Below are positions 29,156 to 37,722 of a stretch of DNA of 64,000 bases, one piece after another (position 1 is the first letter of the stretch; every line of letters starts with the position of its first letter). The position numbers and the translations under genes were made by a program. Origin of the DNA: Jidongwangia harbinensis (GTDB lineage: Bacteria > Actinomycetota > Actinomycetes > Mycobacteriales > Micromonosporaceae); the NCBI RefSeq assembly GCF_020216025.1, contig NZ_JAIWNC010000005.1:124001-188000 (forward strand). The letters run 5' to 3'. Under the pieces are notes generated by a model that was not told where the DNA came from, did not search any database, and worked only from the letters and a program-made list of their open reading frames with translations.

Positions 29156-30376
29156 TCAGGACTTGCGGGGGGAGACGAAGATGATGTTCGTGCACATCTC
29201 GTCGCTGGTGCCGTCGCCCCACACCACGTAGCGGGGCGGCAGCTTCTTCAGCTGGGGCAGTTGTTTGCGCAGCCCCGCGTCGTGCGTACACGTCGCCCGC
29301 AGCGTGTCCCCCGGACCGATGTCCACCGGCGACGGCAGCTTGATCAGCCGCTGGGCGTCGAAGTCGAACTTCGGTACGTCCAGCAGGACCCTGGCCTTCG
29401 GCGTACCCGGGTTGAGTTCGAGCTTGATGGACCGCCCGAGATAGTGCATGTGGCTGTAACCGCCGTACAGCGTCGCCGGCTCCTCCACCTCCTCGTCGCA
29501 GGTCTGGGTGTTACCGGGCTTCGGCTTGCCGCCCGGGGTGCACTCCTCCACCTGACGGTCCGCCATGGTGCCGACGTCCTCCCCGAACCGCTTCGTCACG
29601 TCCGCGATCGAGGCCGCCCGGTCGCAGAGCGGTCCCGACTCGTCGGCGGTGCAGGGCAGCTCGGTCGGTGCGTCGAGCGTCCACGTTTCGAGTGCCCGGG
29701 TCTTGGGCGTGCCGTCCTTCAGCCGCAGCCGCACCGCCGAGCGGTCCGGCTCGGCCGGCTTGCCGTCGAGCGCGAGCAGGTTGTAGTGGGTCTGCAGGAT
29801 GAGCAGGCTGCCCGGCCCCACCTTGTGGCCGACGTCCTGGTCGAACAGGTCCTCCGGGCCGCCCGGGAACCAGGAGTTCACCCACGTCGCGGTCTCCTGT
29901 TCCCACTCGTAGCCGGGGACGCCGGTCCCGCCGAAACACTGCCAGCCGACACCGGGGGTCTTCGCGTCGTGCTCGCGCGCCGCGGCAGCGCCCTTCGCCG
30001 GCACCGCGTACACGTTGGCGTGGTGCGCGATGGCGACGTTCGACGGTGTGAACAGGGTCCCGGTCAGGAACTGCGTCTTGGTCAGGCCCGGATCGATGAT
30101 CTGGCACCGGTACTCGTCCGAGCCGCCACCCTCCGGGGGTGCGGGCGCGTAGGCCTCGGGCACCTTCAGGTCGACGAACCGCTCGCCGGCGCGCAGCGGC
30201 TGCTGTGGAGCCGGCGCCGCGCCCGCGTGCGCGCTGTGCGAGCCGGGCGCAGCGGGCGCCGGACTCTTGTCGGCATCTGATCCGCAGGCGGCGACGGCAG
30301 TGAACGCCGTCGCCAGCGCCATGGTGGCCGCTCCGAACTTCCACGCCGGTCCGGACGGCCTTGCGTTGACTGCCAT
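29156..30376 (-). CDS. PHM-like copper type II monooxygenase domain lipoprotein
   Basis: A 406-residue exported lipoprotein (lipobox VAAC near residue 30, then a His/Ala/Pro linker). The body resembles the two-domain peptidylglycine hydroxylating monooxygenase fold. Candidate CuA ligands are the His pair in AIAHHANVY and His in LQTHYNL; candidate CuB ligands are HxH in YSHMHYLG and Met in GTSDEMC. These spacings and local words match the ascorbate-dependent Cu monooxygenase family. The substrate is unknown. AGGAGG lies seven bases before the ATG. It is transcribed alone, convergent with the M28 peptidase gene. Confidence 0.72.
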   Translation of the reverse strand: MAVNARPSGPAWKFGAATMALATAFTAVAACGSDADKSPAPAAPGSHSAHAGAAPAPQQPLRAGERFVDLKVPEAYAPAPPEGGGSDEYRCQIIDPGLTKTQFLTGTLFTPSNVAIAHHANVYAVPAKGAAAAREHDAKTPGVGWQCFGGTGVPGYEWEQETATWVNSWFPGGPEDLFDQDVGHKVGPGSLLILQTHYNLLALDGKPAEPDRSAVRLRLKDGTPKTRALETWTLDAPTELPCTADESGPLCDRAASIADVTKRFGEDVGTMADRQVEECTPGGKPKPGNTQTCDEEVEEPATLYGGYSHMHYLGRSIKLELNPGTPKARVLLDVPKFDFDAQRLIKLPSPVDIGPGDTLRATCTHDAGLRKQLPQLKKLPPRYVVWGDGTSDEMCTNIIFVSPRKS

Positions 30377-30513
30377 CGATAGCCTCCTGCATACGGGTTA
30401 CGTCGCTTGTCCGATGCATATGCCTATCGAGCGAATCTGAGACGACCGTTAAAACAGCACTCAGGCCGGTTGGTCGAACCGCCTGCCGTCAATCACCGAC
30501 CGCGCAACAGCGA

Positions 30514-30798
30514 CTAGCGCCGGCGCCGGCCGCGGTCCTGGCCGGAGGCGAACCGGAAGTGGATGAAGAGCCGGCCCCAGTTGTCGCCGTCCTTCTCCAC
30601 CCGGTGGTAGAGCTGCTTGATCTCCTTCTGGTCCAGGAAGCGCAGCACCTTCTTCTTCAGCTGCCCGCTGCCCTTGCCCGGGATGATCTCGACGAGCGTG
30701 GCCTTCTTCTCGATCGCCTCGTCGATGATGCCGCGCAGCGCCTTGTCGATCTCGGTGCCCTTGTTGAAGATGTCGTGCAGGTCCAGCTTCAGCTTCAC
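30514..30798 (-). CDS. Smr-domain protein
   Basis: A 94-residue stand-alone Smr domain (the MutS2 C-terminal nuclease-type fold): LDLHDIF, the GKGSGQLKKKV motif and a terminal Arg-rich tail (GQDRGRRRR) likely to bind nucleic acid. The family includes endonucleases acting on branched DNA or on stalled ribosomes and mRNA. The start is GTG 30798; the TPR-protein gene ends 16 bases upstream on the same strand, suggesting a two-gene unit. Confidence 0.82.
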   Translation of the reverse strand: MKLKLDLHDIFNKGTEIDKALRGIIDEAIEKKATLVEIIPGKGSGQLKKKVLRFLDQKEIKQLYHRVEKDGDNWGRLFIHFRFASGQDRGRRRR

Positions 30799-30814
30799 CG
30801 CGCGATCCTATGCG

Positions 30815-31201
30815 TCACTGCGCCCCGCCCGCGTCGGCGCCGGACTTTCCCAGCCAGGCCTCGGCCCGGCGGACCGCCTCGGCGTAGTCGTCGTCCCGCT
30901 TCATCGCCGCGGCCAGCCGCAGGTGCGGCAACGCCTCCCGGAACCGGCCGCCGCGCTCCAGCGTGCGGCCGAGCACGTGATGCGCGTAGTGGTCGGACGG
31001 GTCGCGCTCGATCAGCGCCCGTAACTGCGCCTCGGCACCGGCCAGCTGCGCCGAGTTGAAGTACGCCCGGGCCAGCAACTGCCGGACCGCGGTGTTGTCC
31101 GGTTCGGCCTCGACAATCGGTTCGAGCAGCCGGGCGGCGCCCAGCGGATCGCCCGACTCGAAGAACATGGTCGCTCTGCGGTAATCCCCGAGAAGATCCA
31201 C
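30815..31201 (-). CDS. Small tetratricopeptide-repeat protein
   Basis: About 128 residues made almost entirely of TPR helices (AARLLEPIVEAEPDN, AEAQLRALIERDPSDHYAHHVLGR, REALPHLRLAAAM), a scaffold for protein-protein contact. I start it at GTG 31201 (VDLLGDYRRAT) because GGGGAG lies seven bases upstream; in-frame GTG codons a few positions earlier are alternatives. It precedes the Smr gene and is divergent from the secreted glycosidase-like gene. Confidence 0.8.
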   Translation of the reverse strand: MDLLGDYRRATMFFESGDPLGAARLLEPIVEAEPDNTAVRQLLARAYFNSAQLAGAEAQLRALIERDPSDHYAHHVLGRTLERGGRFREALPHLRLAAAMKRDDDYAEAVRRAEAWLGKSGADAGGAQ

Positions 31202-31336
31202 GAACACGCTCCCCACGCTCGCGTCGCCGACAAGGTTCCACGCTGGCACAACATCGACCGATCGGCGAGTGTTCCGTCTCCCCAGCTTCCTGACAATTCC
31301 CCGCATATTGCAACCGTGGCGGCGGAGAATGCCGTT

Positions 31337-33517
31337 GTGGGGGACTTTCCGGGTCATCTGGTCCAAGCGCCCGAACGACACCGGTACGGGCCGGTCAAGG
31401 CCGCCGTCATCGGCGTCGTCACGCTCGCCATGTGCCTGACCCTGGCCGGCGCGACCCCGATGCCGGTGGAGACCACCCCGGACATCGCCGTGGCCGGTCT
31501 GGAGGGCATCGCGCCGCCGCCGGACGAGCCGTCGTGGGCGCCCGCGCACCGGCGCGTGGCCGGCCTCGACACGCTCGCCACCGCCGCGGACGGCCGGCTG
31601 GCCCTGCATACCGTGAGCGGCGACGCGACCTTCCTGCCCGGCATCAACCTGGGCAGCACCACGCCTGGACACCAGCCAGGTGAGCTGTCCGTCGGCGCCG
31701 AGCAGTACCGTGCCTGGTTCGCCGCGATGGGCTGGCTCGGCATCCGGGTGCTGCGGATCTACACCATCCACCCGCCGGCGTTCTACCGGGAACTGGCCGC
31801 CTACAACCGGGCCAACCCGGCCCGCCCGCTGTACCTGATGCACGGCGTCTACCTGCCCGACGAGTCGTACGTGACCAAGGGCGACCTCTACGACGCCGCG
31901 GTCACCACGGCGTTCCGGCAGGAGTTGCGGGACGCCGTGGCCGCCGCGACCGGCACGCTGCGCCGGGCCGAGATGCGCGGCCGGGCCAGCGGCGCCTGGG
32001 ACACCGACGTGACGCCGTGGCTGGCCGGCTGGATCATCGGCGTCGAGTGGGACCCGGACGCGACCCACCGGTCCGACCGGCGCAACGTCCGCGCCCCGGC
32101 CGTCGCCGGCCGGTACTTCCGGAGCACCGCCGCCGCCAGCCCCACCGAACGGTGGCTGGCCGCCCGGATGGACGAGCTGGCGACGGCGGTGGCCGAGCGC
32201 GGGCTCAGCCACCCGATCGCGTTCGTCAACTGGCCCACCACCGACCCGCTGCGGCACCCCGACGAACCACTCGCGCAGGAGGACCTGGTCGGGGTGGACG
32301 CCAACCACGTCCTGCCCACCGCGCGCTGGCCGGGAGGCACGTTCGCCAGCTACCACGCCTACCCCTACTACCCGGACTTCCAGCGGCACGAGCCCGCGCT
32401 GCGCGACTTCCGGTACGCCGGCCGCGCCGACCCGTACGCCGGCTATCTGACCGCCCTGCGCCGGCACCACGGCGACCTGCCCACGGTGGTGACCGAGTTC
32501 GGCGTGCCGTCGTCCATCGGGTCCGCGCACCACGGCCCGCTCGGCCGCTCCCAGGGTGACCACAGCGAGCGGGACGCGATGCGGATCGACGCCGAGATGC
32601 TGCAGCTGATCAAGGACCAGGGGCTGTCCGGCGGTTTCCTGTTCGGGTGGGCCGACGAGTGGTTCAAGTTCACCTGGAACACGATCGGCCACCAGGACCC
32701 GGAGCGCCGCCAGCTGTGGCACGACGTGTTCACCAACGAGCAGCACTTCGGCCTGCTCGCGATGGATCCGGCCGGGCAGCCGGAGGCACCCGCCGACTTC
32801 CGGTACGACACCGCCGGCGGCTGGCCGGCCCGCCGGGTCACCGGCCGCGTCGACGAGTCGTACGTGCATCTCCGGATCGGCCTGGGCGACGCCCCGCCCG
32901 GCGCCCTGACGCTCGGCTTCGACGTGCTGCCGGCCATGACCGGGCCGCCGCCGCCCGGCTCCGGCGACGGGCGGGCCGACGCGGCGCTGCGGCTCGACCT
33001 GGTGGGCCGGACCGGGCAGGCGTACCTGCGTGACCAGCTCGACCCGATGCCGCTGGACTACCGGGTACCGGCCACGCTGCGCGGAGCGGCGGTGACCGGC
33101 TGGAAACCGTTCGAGCTGATCGTCAACCGCGACCTGGTCGTGCCCACCACCGGGCAGCGGCTGCCGGTGGAGATCCAGAACGCCGGTGCGCTGCGGTACG
33201 GCGACCCGGCCGACGACAGCCGCGCGCTGTGGTGGCACGACGGCGAGGACGTCGTGGTCCGGGTGCCCTGGGCGATGCTCGGGTTCGCCGATCCGTCCTC
33301 GCACCGGGTCGGCGTGCCGCAGTCCACCACGGCCCGGGTCGCCACGCTCGCCACCCGGGTCAGCCCGGGCATCGGCGTGGTCCTGTCCGCCTCCGGCACC
33401 GACCAGTTCACCGGCGACGTCACCTGGGAGAACTGGAACCGGCCGTACTGGACCGAACGCCTCAAGTACGGCGCCGGGCAGTTCCGCGACGCGGCCTTCG
33501 CGGTGGCCCGGCGATAG
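31337..33517 (+). CDS. Secreted glycoside-hydrolase-like protein
   Basis: About 726 residues with an N-terminal membrane/signal segment (VIGVVTLAMCLTLAG). A beta/alpha-barrel-like region follows (LPGINLGSTT, GIRVLRIYTIHPPAFY, WIIGVEWD, TVVTEFGVPSS, GFLFGWADEWFK), resembling GH5/GH2-clan enzymes; the glutamates in VEWDP and VTEFG are candidate catalytic residues. The C-terminal 200 residues form a beta-rich domain. The exact family and substrate are not recognised. GTG 31337 follows GGAG by about nine bases; GTG 31316 is also in frame. It lies just before a two-component pair. Confidence 0.68.
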   Translation: MGDFPGHLVQAPERHRYGPVKAAVIGVVTLAMCLTLAGATPMPVETTPDIAVAGLEGIAPPPDEPSWAPAHRRVAGLDTLATAADGRLALHTVSGDATFLPGINLGSTTPGHQPGELSVGAEQYRAWFAAMGWLGIRVLRIYTIHPPAFYRELAAYNRANPARPLYLMHGVYLPDESYVTKGDLYDAAVTTAFRQELRDAVAAATGTLRRAEMRGRASGAWDTDVTPWLAGWIIGVEWDPDATHRSDRRNVRAPAVAGRYFRSTAAASPTERWLAARMDELATAVAERGLSHPIAFVNWPTTDPLRHPDEPLAQEDLVGVDANHVLPTARWPGGTFASYHAYPYYPDFQRHEPALRDFRYAGRADPYAGYLTALRRHHGDLPTVVTEFGVPSSIGSAHHGPLGRSQGDHSERDAMRIDAEMLQLIKDQGLSGGFLFGWADEWFKFTWNTIGHQDPERRQLWHDVFTNEQHFGLLAMDPAGQPEAPADFRYDTAGGWPARRVTGRVDESYVHLRIGLGDAPPGALTLGFDVLPAMTGPPPPGSGDGRADAALRLDLVGRTGQAYLRDQLDPMPLDYRVPATLRGAAVTGWKPFELIVNRDLVVPTTGQRLPVEIQNAGALRYGDPADDSRALWWHDGEDVVVRVPWAMLGFADPSSHRVGVPQSTTARVATLATRVSPGIGVVLSASGTDQFTGDVTWENWNRPYWTERLKYGAGQFRDAAFAVARR

Positions 33518-33596
33518 CGGGCGCGGCGCCCACAGCTGGTACACAGGAAGCGGAAAGCCGACGCAAAGCCGGGCCCGCGACAGTGGGAGCATGACG

Positions 33597-34328
33597 ATGG
33601 CGAACGCCGAGACCGGCAGCGAGATCCGCCGTCCCGACGGCACCCCGGTCCGGGTCCTGGTGGTGGACGACGAAGCGACCCTGGCCGAGCTGCTGTCGAT
33701 GGCCCTGCGCTACGAGGGCTGGGAGGTACGCAGCGCGCCCGACGGGCTCACCGCCGTGCGGACCGCCCGGGACTTCCGGCCGGACGCCGTCGTGCTGGAC
33801 ATGATGCTGCCCGACATCGACGGGCTCGAGGTGCTCCGCCGGCTGCGCGGCGAGACACCGGACGTACCGGTGCTGTTCCTGACCGCCAAGGACTCGGTGG
33901 AGGACCGGATCACCGGGCTCACCGCGGGCGGGGACGACTACGTCACCAAGCCGTTCAGCCTGGAGGAGGTGGTCGCCCGGCTGCGCGGGCTGATGCGGCG
34001 GACCGGCCGCTCGGCGATGCGGACCGGGTCCCAGCTGGTGGTCGGCGACCTCACGCTGGACGAGGACAGCCATGAGGTACGCCGCGGCGACACCCTGGTC
34101 CCGCTCACCGCCACGGAGTTCGAGCTGCTGCGGTACCTGATGCGTAACCCGCGCCGGGTGCTCAGCAAGAGCCAGATCCTGGACCGGGTGTGGAACTACG
34201 ACTTCGGTGGCCAGGCCAACGTGGTGGAGCTGTACATCTCGTACCTGCGGAAGAAGATCGACGCCGGCCGCACCCCGATGATCCACACGATGCGCGGGGC
34301 CGGTTATGTCCTCAAGCCCGCCGACTGA
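33597..34328 (+). CDS. OmpR/PhoB-family response regulator
   Basis: A 243-residue regulator with a receiver domain (VLVVDDEATL, acceptor Asp in VVLDMMLPDIDG, KPF switch Lys) and a winged-helix DNA-binding domain (TATEFELLRYL, SKSQILDRVW, VVELYISYLRKKID, IHTMRGAGYVL). I start it at ATG 33597, seven bases after GGGAG; ATG 33591 is too close to that site. The next gene, its kinase, starts 23 bases before this one ends. Confidence 0.93.
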   Translation: MANAETGSEIRRPDGTPVRVLVVDDEATLAELLSMALRYEGWEVRSAPDGLTAVRTARDFRPDAVVLDMMLPDIDGLEVLRRLRGETPDVPVLFLTAKDSVEDRITGLTAGGDDYVTKPFSLEEVVARLRGLMRRTGRSAMRTGSQLVVGDLTLDEDSHEVRRGDTLVPLTATEFELLRYLMRNPRRVLSKSQILDRVWNYDFGGQANVVELYISYLRKKIDAGRTPMIHTMRGAGYVLKPAD

Positions 34329-35913
34329 GGCGCCGGCGACACCCGCCCGGCGCGGGCCGGGCGGGTGGTCGCTGCGTACCCGCCTGGTCGCCGTCATCAT
34401 CGGCCTGCTGTCGGTGCTCGGCCTGGTCGTCGGCGGCACCGCCGAGATCTACCTGCATGCCTCCCTGTACGACCGCCTCAACGCCCAGCTGGCGGAGATG
34501 GCCCAGCGCGTCACCGGCGGCCCCGGGTCCAGGCCCGGACCGTGGCCCGGCCGGCCCGTGCTCGCCGACTCCCCGCCGCCCGGGGTGCCGCCCGGTTCGG
34601 TGGTCCTGACCAGGATTGACACCGGCGATCCGGACACCGCCGTACTGATCGGTGGCCTGGTGGTGTTCCGGCCGGGCGACACCGACCCGGTGGGCTCCGG
34701 GCCACAGCCCCGCCTGGACTACGAGACCCTTTCCGACGCCGCGGTCGCCACGCTGGCCGCGGTGCCGCCCGGCGCCCGGCCCGTCGACGTGGACCTCGGC
34801 ACCGGCGTCGGCGACTACCGGGTGGTCGCCGGCACCGGCGCACGCGGCGCCGTCGTGGTGGTCGGGCTGCCGTTGGCCGAGACCCAGAAGACGCTCCTCC
34901 AGGCCGCCGCGGTCACCGGCGGGGTGGTGCTGCTGGCGCTGCTGGTGGCCGGCTGGGCGGGGGCGGTGATCGTCCGCCGTACGCTCGCGCCGCTGGAACG
35001 GGTGGCCGCCACCGCGACCCGCGTCTCGGAACTGCGCCTGGACCGCGGCGAGGTCGATCTCGCCCAGCGGGTGCCGGAACCCGACGCCGACGCGCGCACC
35101 GAGGTCGGCCAGGTCGGCGCCGCGCTGAACCGCATGCTGGACCACGTCGGCAGCGCACTCGCCGCCCGCCACCGGAGCGAGACCCAGGTACGCCAGTTCG
35201 TCGCGGACGCCAGCCACGAGTTGCGCACCCCGCTGGCTGCGATCCGGGGGTACGCCGAACTGAGCCGGCGCAGCCGCCGCCCGGTCCCGGACGAGGTGGC
35301 GCACGTGCTGCGGCGCGTCGAGTCCGAGGCACACCGGATGACCACGCTGGTCGAGGACATGCTGCTGCTCGCCCGGCTGGACGCCGGCCGCCCGCTCGCC
35401 CACGAGCCGGTGGACCTGACCATGCTGACGGTGGACGCGGTCAGCGACGCCCATGCCGCCGGGCCGCGACACGACTGGCAGCTCGCCCTGCCCGAGGACC
35501 CGGTGGTGGTGGTCGGCGACGGCGCGCGGCTGCATCAGGTGCTGGCCAACCTGCTGGCCAACGCGCGCACCCACACGCCCGACGGCACCACGGTCACGGT
35601 GGGCGTACGCGCCGACGGCGACGTCGCCCTGCTCACCGTCACCGACGCCGGCCCGGGCATCCCGGCACCGCTGCTGCCGCACGTGTTCGAACGGTTCGCC
35701 CGCGGCGACGGCTCCCGATCGCGGTCGGCCGGCAGCACCGGGCTGGGCCTGTCGATCGTGCACGCGGTGGTCAGCGCGCACGGCGGGACGGTGTCGGTCG
35801 ACTCCGCGCCCGGGCACACCGAGTTCCTGGTCCGGTTGCCGCTGAACCGGCAACCGCCGGCCGCGGAGATCCTGGCCGCCAGTCCCGATCCGGGACCTGG
35901 CCGGCCCGCCTGA
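34306..35913 (+). CDS. Two-component sensor histidine kinase (HAMP-HisKA)
   Basis: A 535-residue membrane kinase: helix 1 (about 25-45), a 130-residue extracytoplasmic sensor rich in Pro/Gly, helix 2 (about 202-222), HAMP, HisKA with the phospho-accepting His in DASHELRTPLAAI, and HATPase_c (NLLANARTHTP, DAGPGIP, STGLGLSIVHA). It forms a translationally coupled pair with the OmpR-type regulator upstream. The signal is unknown; the adjacent secreted glycosidase-like gene is a possible target. Confidence 0.92.
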   Translation: MSSSPPTEAPATPARRGPGGWSLRTRLVAVIIGLLSVLGLVVGGTAEIYLHASLYDRLNAQLAEMAQRVTGGPGSRPGPWPGRPVLADSPPPGVPPGSVVLTRIDTGDPDTAVLIGGLVVFRPGDTDPVGSGPQPRLDYETLSDAAVATLAAVPPGARPVDVDLGTGVGDYRVVAGTGARGAVVVVGLPLAETQKTLLQAAAVTGGVVLLALLVAGWAGAVIVRRTLAPLERVAATATRVSELRLDRGEVDLAQRVPEPDADARTEVGQVGAALNRMLDHVGSALAARHRSETQVRQFVADASHELRTPLAAIRGYAELSRRSRRPVPDEVAHVLRRVESEAHRMTTLVEDMLLLARLDAGRPLAHEPVDLTMLTVDAVSDAHAAGPRHDWQLALPEDPVVVVGDGARLHQVLANLLANARTHTPDGTTVTVGVRADGDVALLTVTDAGPGIPAPLLPHVFERFARGDGSRSRSAGSTGLGLSIVHAVVSAHGGTVSVDSAPGHTEFLVRLPLNRQPPAAEILAASPDPGPGRPA

Positions 35914-35922
35914 GGCCGCCGC

Positions 35923-36327
35923 TCACCGGCCCTGGCGGATGCCCTCCATCAGCACGTCACGCAGGTCGTCGAGCAGTTCGCGGGCCGCGTCGCCGTCGCT
36001 GACGTGCATCTGCAGCGGCACCGACTCCCGGTCCCGGCCGACGATGACGTCCAGCGCGCACAACGCCCGGCCGGCCAGCTCGCTGCTCACCCCGGGCAGC
36101 GCCGCCGCGGCGAGGCGGTCGTCCCGCCAGGCCCGCCCGTACGACTCCGGCACCCCGGCCGCGATCACCGCGATCGCCGCGAGCGCCTGGGCCGGCGGGA
36201 TCTCCTGGAGCAGCACCGTCGGCGTCTCCCAGACCCGCAGCACCACCTGGGAGACGGCCCGGCGCCGCTCGCTCGGGGCCAGCACGGCCAGGGCGTCCAG
36301 CACGTCCGGGGCGCTCACGTCCGTCAT
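35923..36327 (-). CDS. Hypothetical cytoplasmic protein
   Basis: A 134-residue, mainly alpha-helical protein without signal peptide or membrane helix. Ala/Leu-rich segments (LAAIAVIAAGVPESYGRAW, LAGRALCALDVIVG) recall the DUF4259-type family, but I could not match it with confidence. ATG 36327 (MTDVSAPDV) or ATG 36336 may be the start. It is convergent with the preceding kinase gene and divergent from the aromatic attenuator region. Confidence 0.5.
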   Translation of the reverse strand: MTDVSAPDVLDALAVLAPSERRRAVSQVVLRVWETPTVLLQEIPPAQALAAIAVIAAGVPESYGRAWRDDRLAAAALPGVSSELAGRALCALDVIVGRDRESVPLQMHVSDGDAARELLDDLRDVLMEGIRQGR

Positions 36328-36388
36328 GGCGACCATCTGATCACAAGGGCGGGCCGATTCCTATCCGGTCATCCGCTAGGATGGTCAC

Positions 36389-36454
36389 GTGTCCCGCATG
36401 TATCCGTGGTTTACGAGGCCGGCTCAGTCCGGTGCCTCGGCCATGCACGCATGA
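36389..36454 (+). CDS. Aromatic leader peptide of the DAHP synthase attenuator
   Basis: A 21-codon ORF (GTG 36389; internal ATG 36398) containing the codon run for MYPWF: Tyr 36401-36403, Pro, Trp 36407-36409, Phe 36410-36412. All three aromatic amino acids are read within four codons, exactly what a sensor for the end products of the shikimate pathway needs. TAGGAT (36377-36382) is a plausible -10 element; it would place the transcript start at about the GTG itself, i.e. a leaderless mRNA. The stop (36452-36454) lies 25 bases before the terminator stem. Confidence 0.85.
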   Translation: MSRMYPWFTRPAQSGASAMHA

Positions 36455-36485
36455 CCTGAGACACCCGCCAGAGCCGGCCAAGGCA
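36433..36485 (+). promoter_or_regulatory. Antiterminator pairing in the DAHP synthase leader
   Basis: TGCCTCGGCC (36433-36442) can pair with GGCCAAGGCA (36476-36485), nine of ten bases, which would capture the 5' arm of the terminator. A second, competing stem joins GGCCGGCTC (36417-36425), just after the aromatic codons, with GAGCCGGCC (36471-36479), perfect over nine bases. A ribosome stalled at the Tyr/Trp/Phe codons would block the second stem and favour the antiterminator; one that reaches the stop codon would cover 36433-36442 and allow termination. Confidence 0.75.
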
Positions 36486-36512
36486 GCGACGACCGTCGCT
36501 GCCTTTTCGTTT
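36480..36512 (+). terminator. Attenuator terminator upstream of DAHP synthase
   Basis: AAGGCAGCGAC (36480-36490) and GTCGCTGCCTT (36495-36505) form a perfect 11-bp stem with a GACC loop. TTCGTTT follows, an unusually T-rich stretch for this genome. It lies between the leader peptide stop and the DAHP synthase start, as expected for a transcription attenuator. Confidence 0.9.
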
Positions 36513-36578
36513 GCGACGAGCAGCCGGCTCACGCACGGGGCACCGGCCCCCGGGCGACCGGCGGAAGGATCGACAGCC

Positions 36579-37685
36579 GTGACCGTGTCGCCCAAGCGGC
36601 TCCGCCACACTGCCAGCACCGGAGACGTGTCCAACGGGCACCGGGTCCGGGACCAGCGCATCGAGACCGTCGTACCGCTGATGAGCCCGGCGCTGCTCCA
36701 CCACGAGCTCCCGCTCACCCCCGACCTGCAGGACACCGTGCTGGACAGCCGGCATCAAGTGGAAGACGTGCTGACCGGCCGAGATCCCCGGCTGCTGGTG
36801 GTGGTCGGCCCGTGTTCGGTGCACGACCCGGTCGCCGCCGGCGAGTACGCCACCCTGCTGCGCGCCGAGGCCGACCGGCTCGCCGACGACCTGCTGATCG
36901 TGATGCGGGTGTACTTCGAGAAGCCCCGCTCCACGGTCGGCTGGAAGGGCCTGATCAACGACCCGGCGCTGGACGGCACCGGCGACGTCGGCACCGGCCT
37001 GCGGATCGCCCGCAACCTGCTGCTCGAGGTGGTACGCCACGGCCTGCCGGTCGCCGTGGAGTTCCTCGACCCGATCACGCCGCAGTACATCGCGGACACC
37101 GTCGCCTGGGGTGCGATCGGCGCCCGTACCGTCGAATCCCAGGTCCACCGCCAGCTCGCGTCCGGCCTCTCCATGCCGATCGGCATGAAGAACCGCCCGG
37201 ACGGCAGCATCTCCACCGCCATCGACGCGATCAACGCGGCCGCCGCGCCGCACGTCTTCCCCGGCATCGACTTCTCGGGTACGCCGGCGATCCTGCACAC
37301 CAGCGGCAATCCCGACTGCCACCTGGTGCTGCGCGGCGGCGGCGGCAAGCCGAACTACAGCGCGGCCGACGTCGCCGCGTCACTCGAGCTGTTGCGCCGC
37401 GCCGAGCTGCCGGAGCGGCTGGTCATCGACTGCTCGCACGGCAACAGCGGCAAGGACCACCTGCGCCAGCCGCTGGTCGCCGACGACGTGGCCGGTCAGG
37501 TCGAGGCCGGCGAACGCGGCATCAGCGGCGTGATGCTGGAGAGCTTCCTGGTGCCCGGACGGCAGAACCTGGGCGGCGACCTGACCTACGGCCAGTCGGT
37601 CACCGACGCCTGCATGGGGTGGCAGCCCACGGTCGACGTCCTGGAACGCCTGGCCACCGCCGCCGCCAAACGCCGCACCGCCTGA
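36579..37685 (+). CDS. 3-deoxy-7-phosphoheptulonate synthase (DAHP synthase, type I)
   Basis: Catalyses the first step of the shikimate pathway, condensing phosphoenolpyruvate with erythrose 4-phosphate. Family motifs: VVVGPCSVHDP, YFEKPRSTVGWKGLINDP, SGNPDCHLVLRGG, and IDCSHGNSGKDH (metal-site His). About 368 residues fits the AroFGH-type class rather than the longer type II enzyme common in actinobacteria. I start it at GTG 36579, after GGAAGG; GTG 36585 is an alternative. The frame stays open back to 36381 across the attenuator, but that extension is unlikely to be used. Expression is probably controlled by the aromatic leader. Confidence 0.93.
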   Translation: MTVSPKRLRHTASTGDVSNGHRVRDQRIETVVPLMSPALLHHELPLTPDLQDTVLDSRHQVEDVLTGRDPRLLVVVGPCSVHDPVAAGEYATLLRAEADRLADDLLIVMRVYFEKPRSTVGWKGLINDPALDGTGDVGTGLRIARNLLLEVVRHGLPVAVEFLDPITPQYIADTVAWGAIGARTVESQVHRQLASGLSMPIGMKNRPDGSISTAIDAINAAAAPHVFPGIDFSGTPAILHTSGNPDCHLVLRGGGGKPNYSAADVAASLELLRRAELPERLVIDCSHGNSGKDHLRQPLVADDVAGQVEAGERGISGVMLESFLVPGRQNLGGDLTYGQSVTDACMGWQPTVDVLERLATAAAKRRTA

Positions 37686-37722
37686 CCCCACCCCCGCCCC
37701 CCTCTCCCCGCCCTCTCGTGAC

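Noticed and set aside
30815-33643. 942-codon minus-strand ORF
   Set aside because: Only the last 128 codons (TPR protein) are real; the rest is antisense to the secreted glycosidase-like gene.
36381-36578. N-terminal extension of DAHP synthase from ATG 36381
   Set aside because: It would translate the terminator and leader in another frame, is not like the family, and the leader peptide explains the region better.
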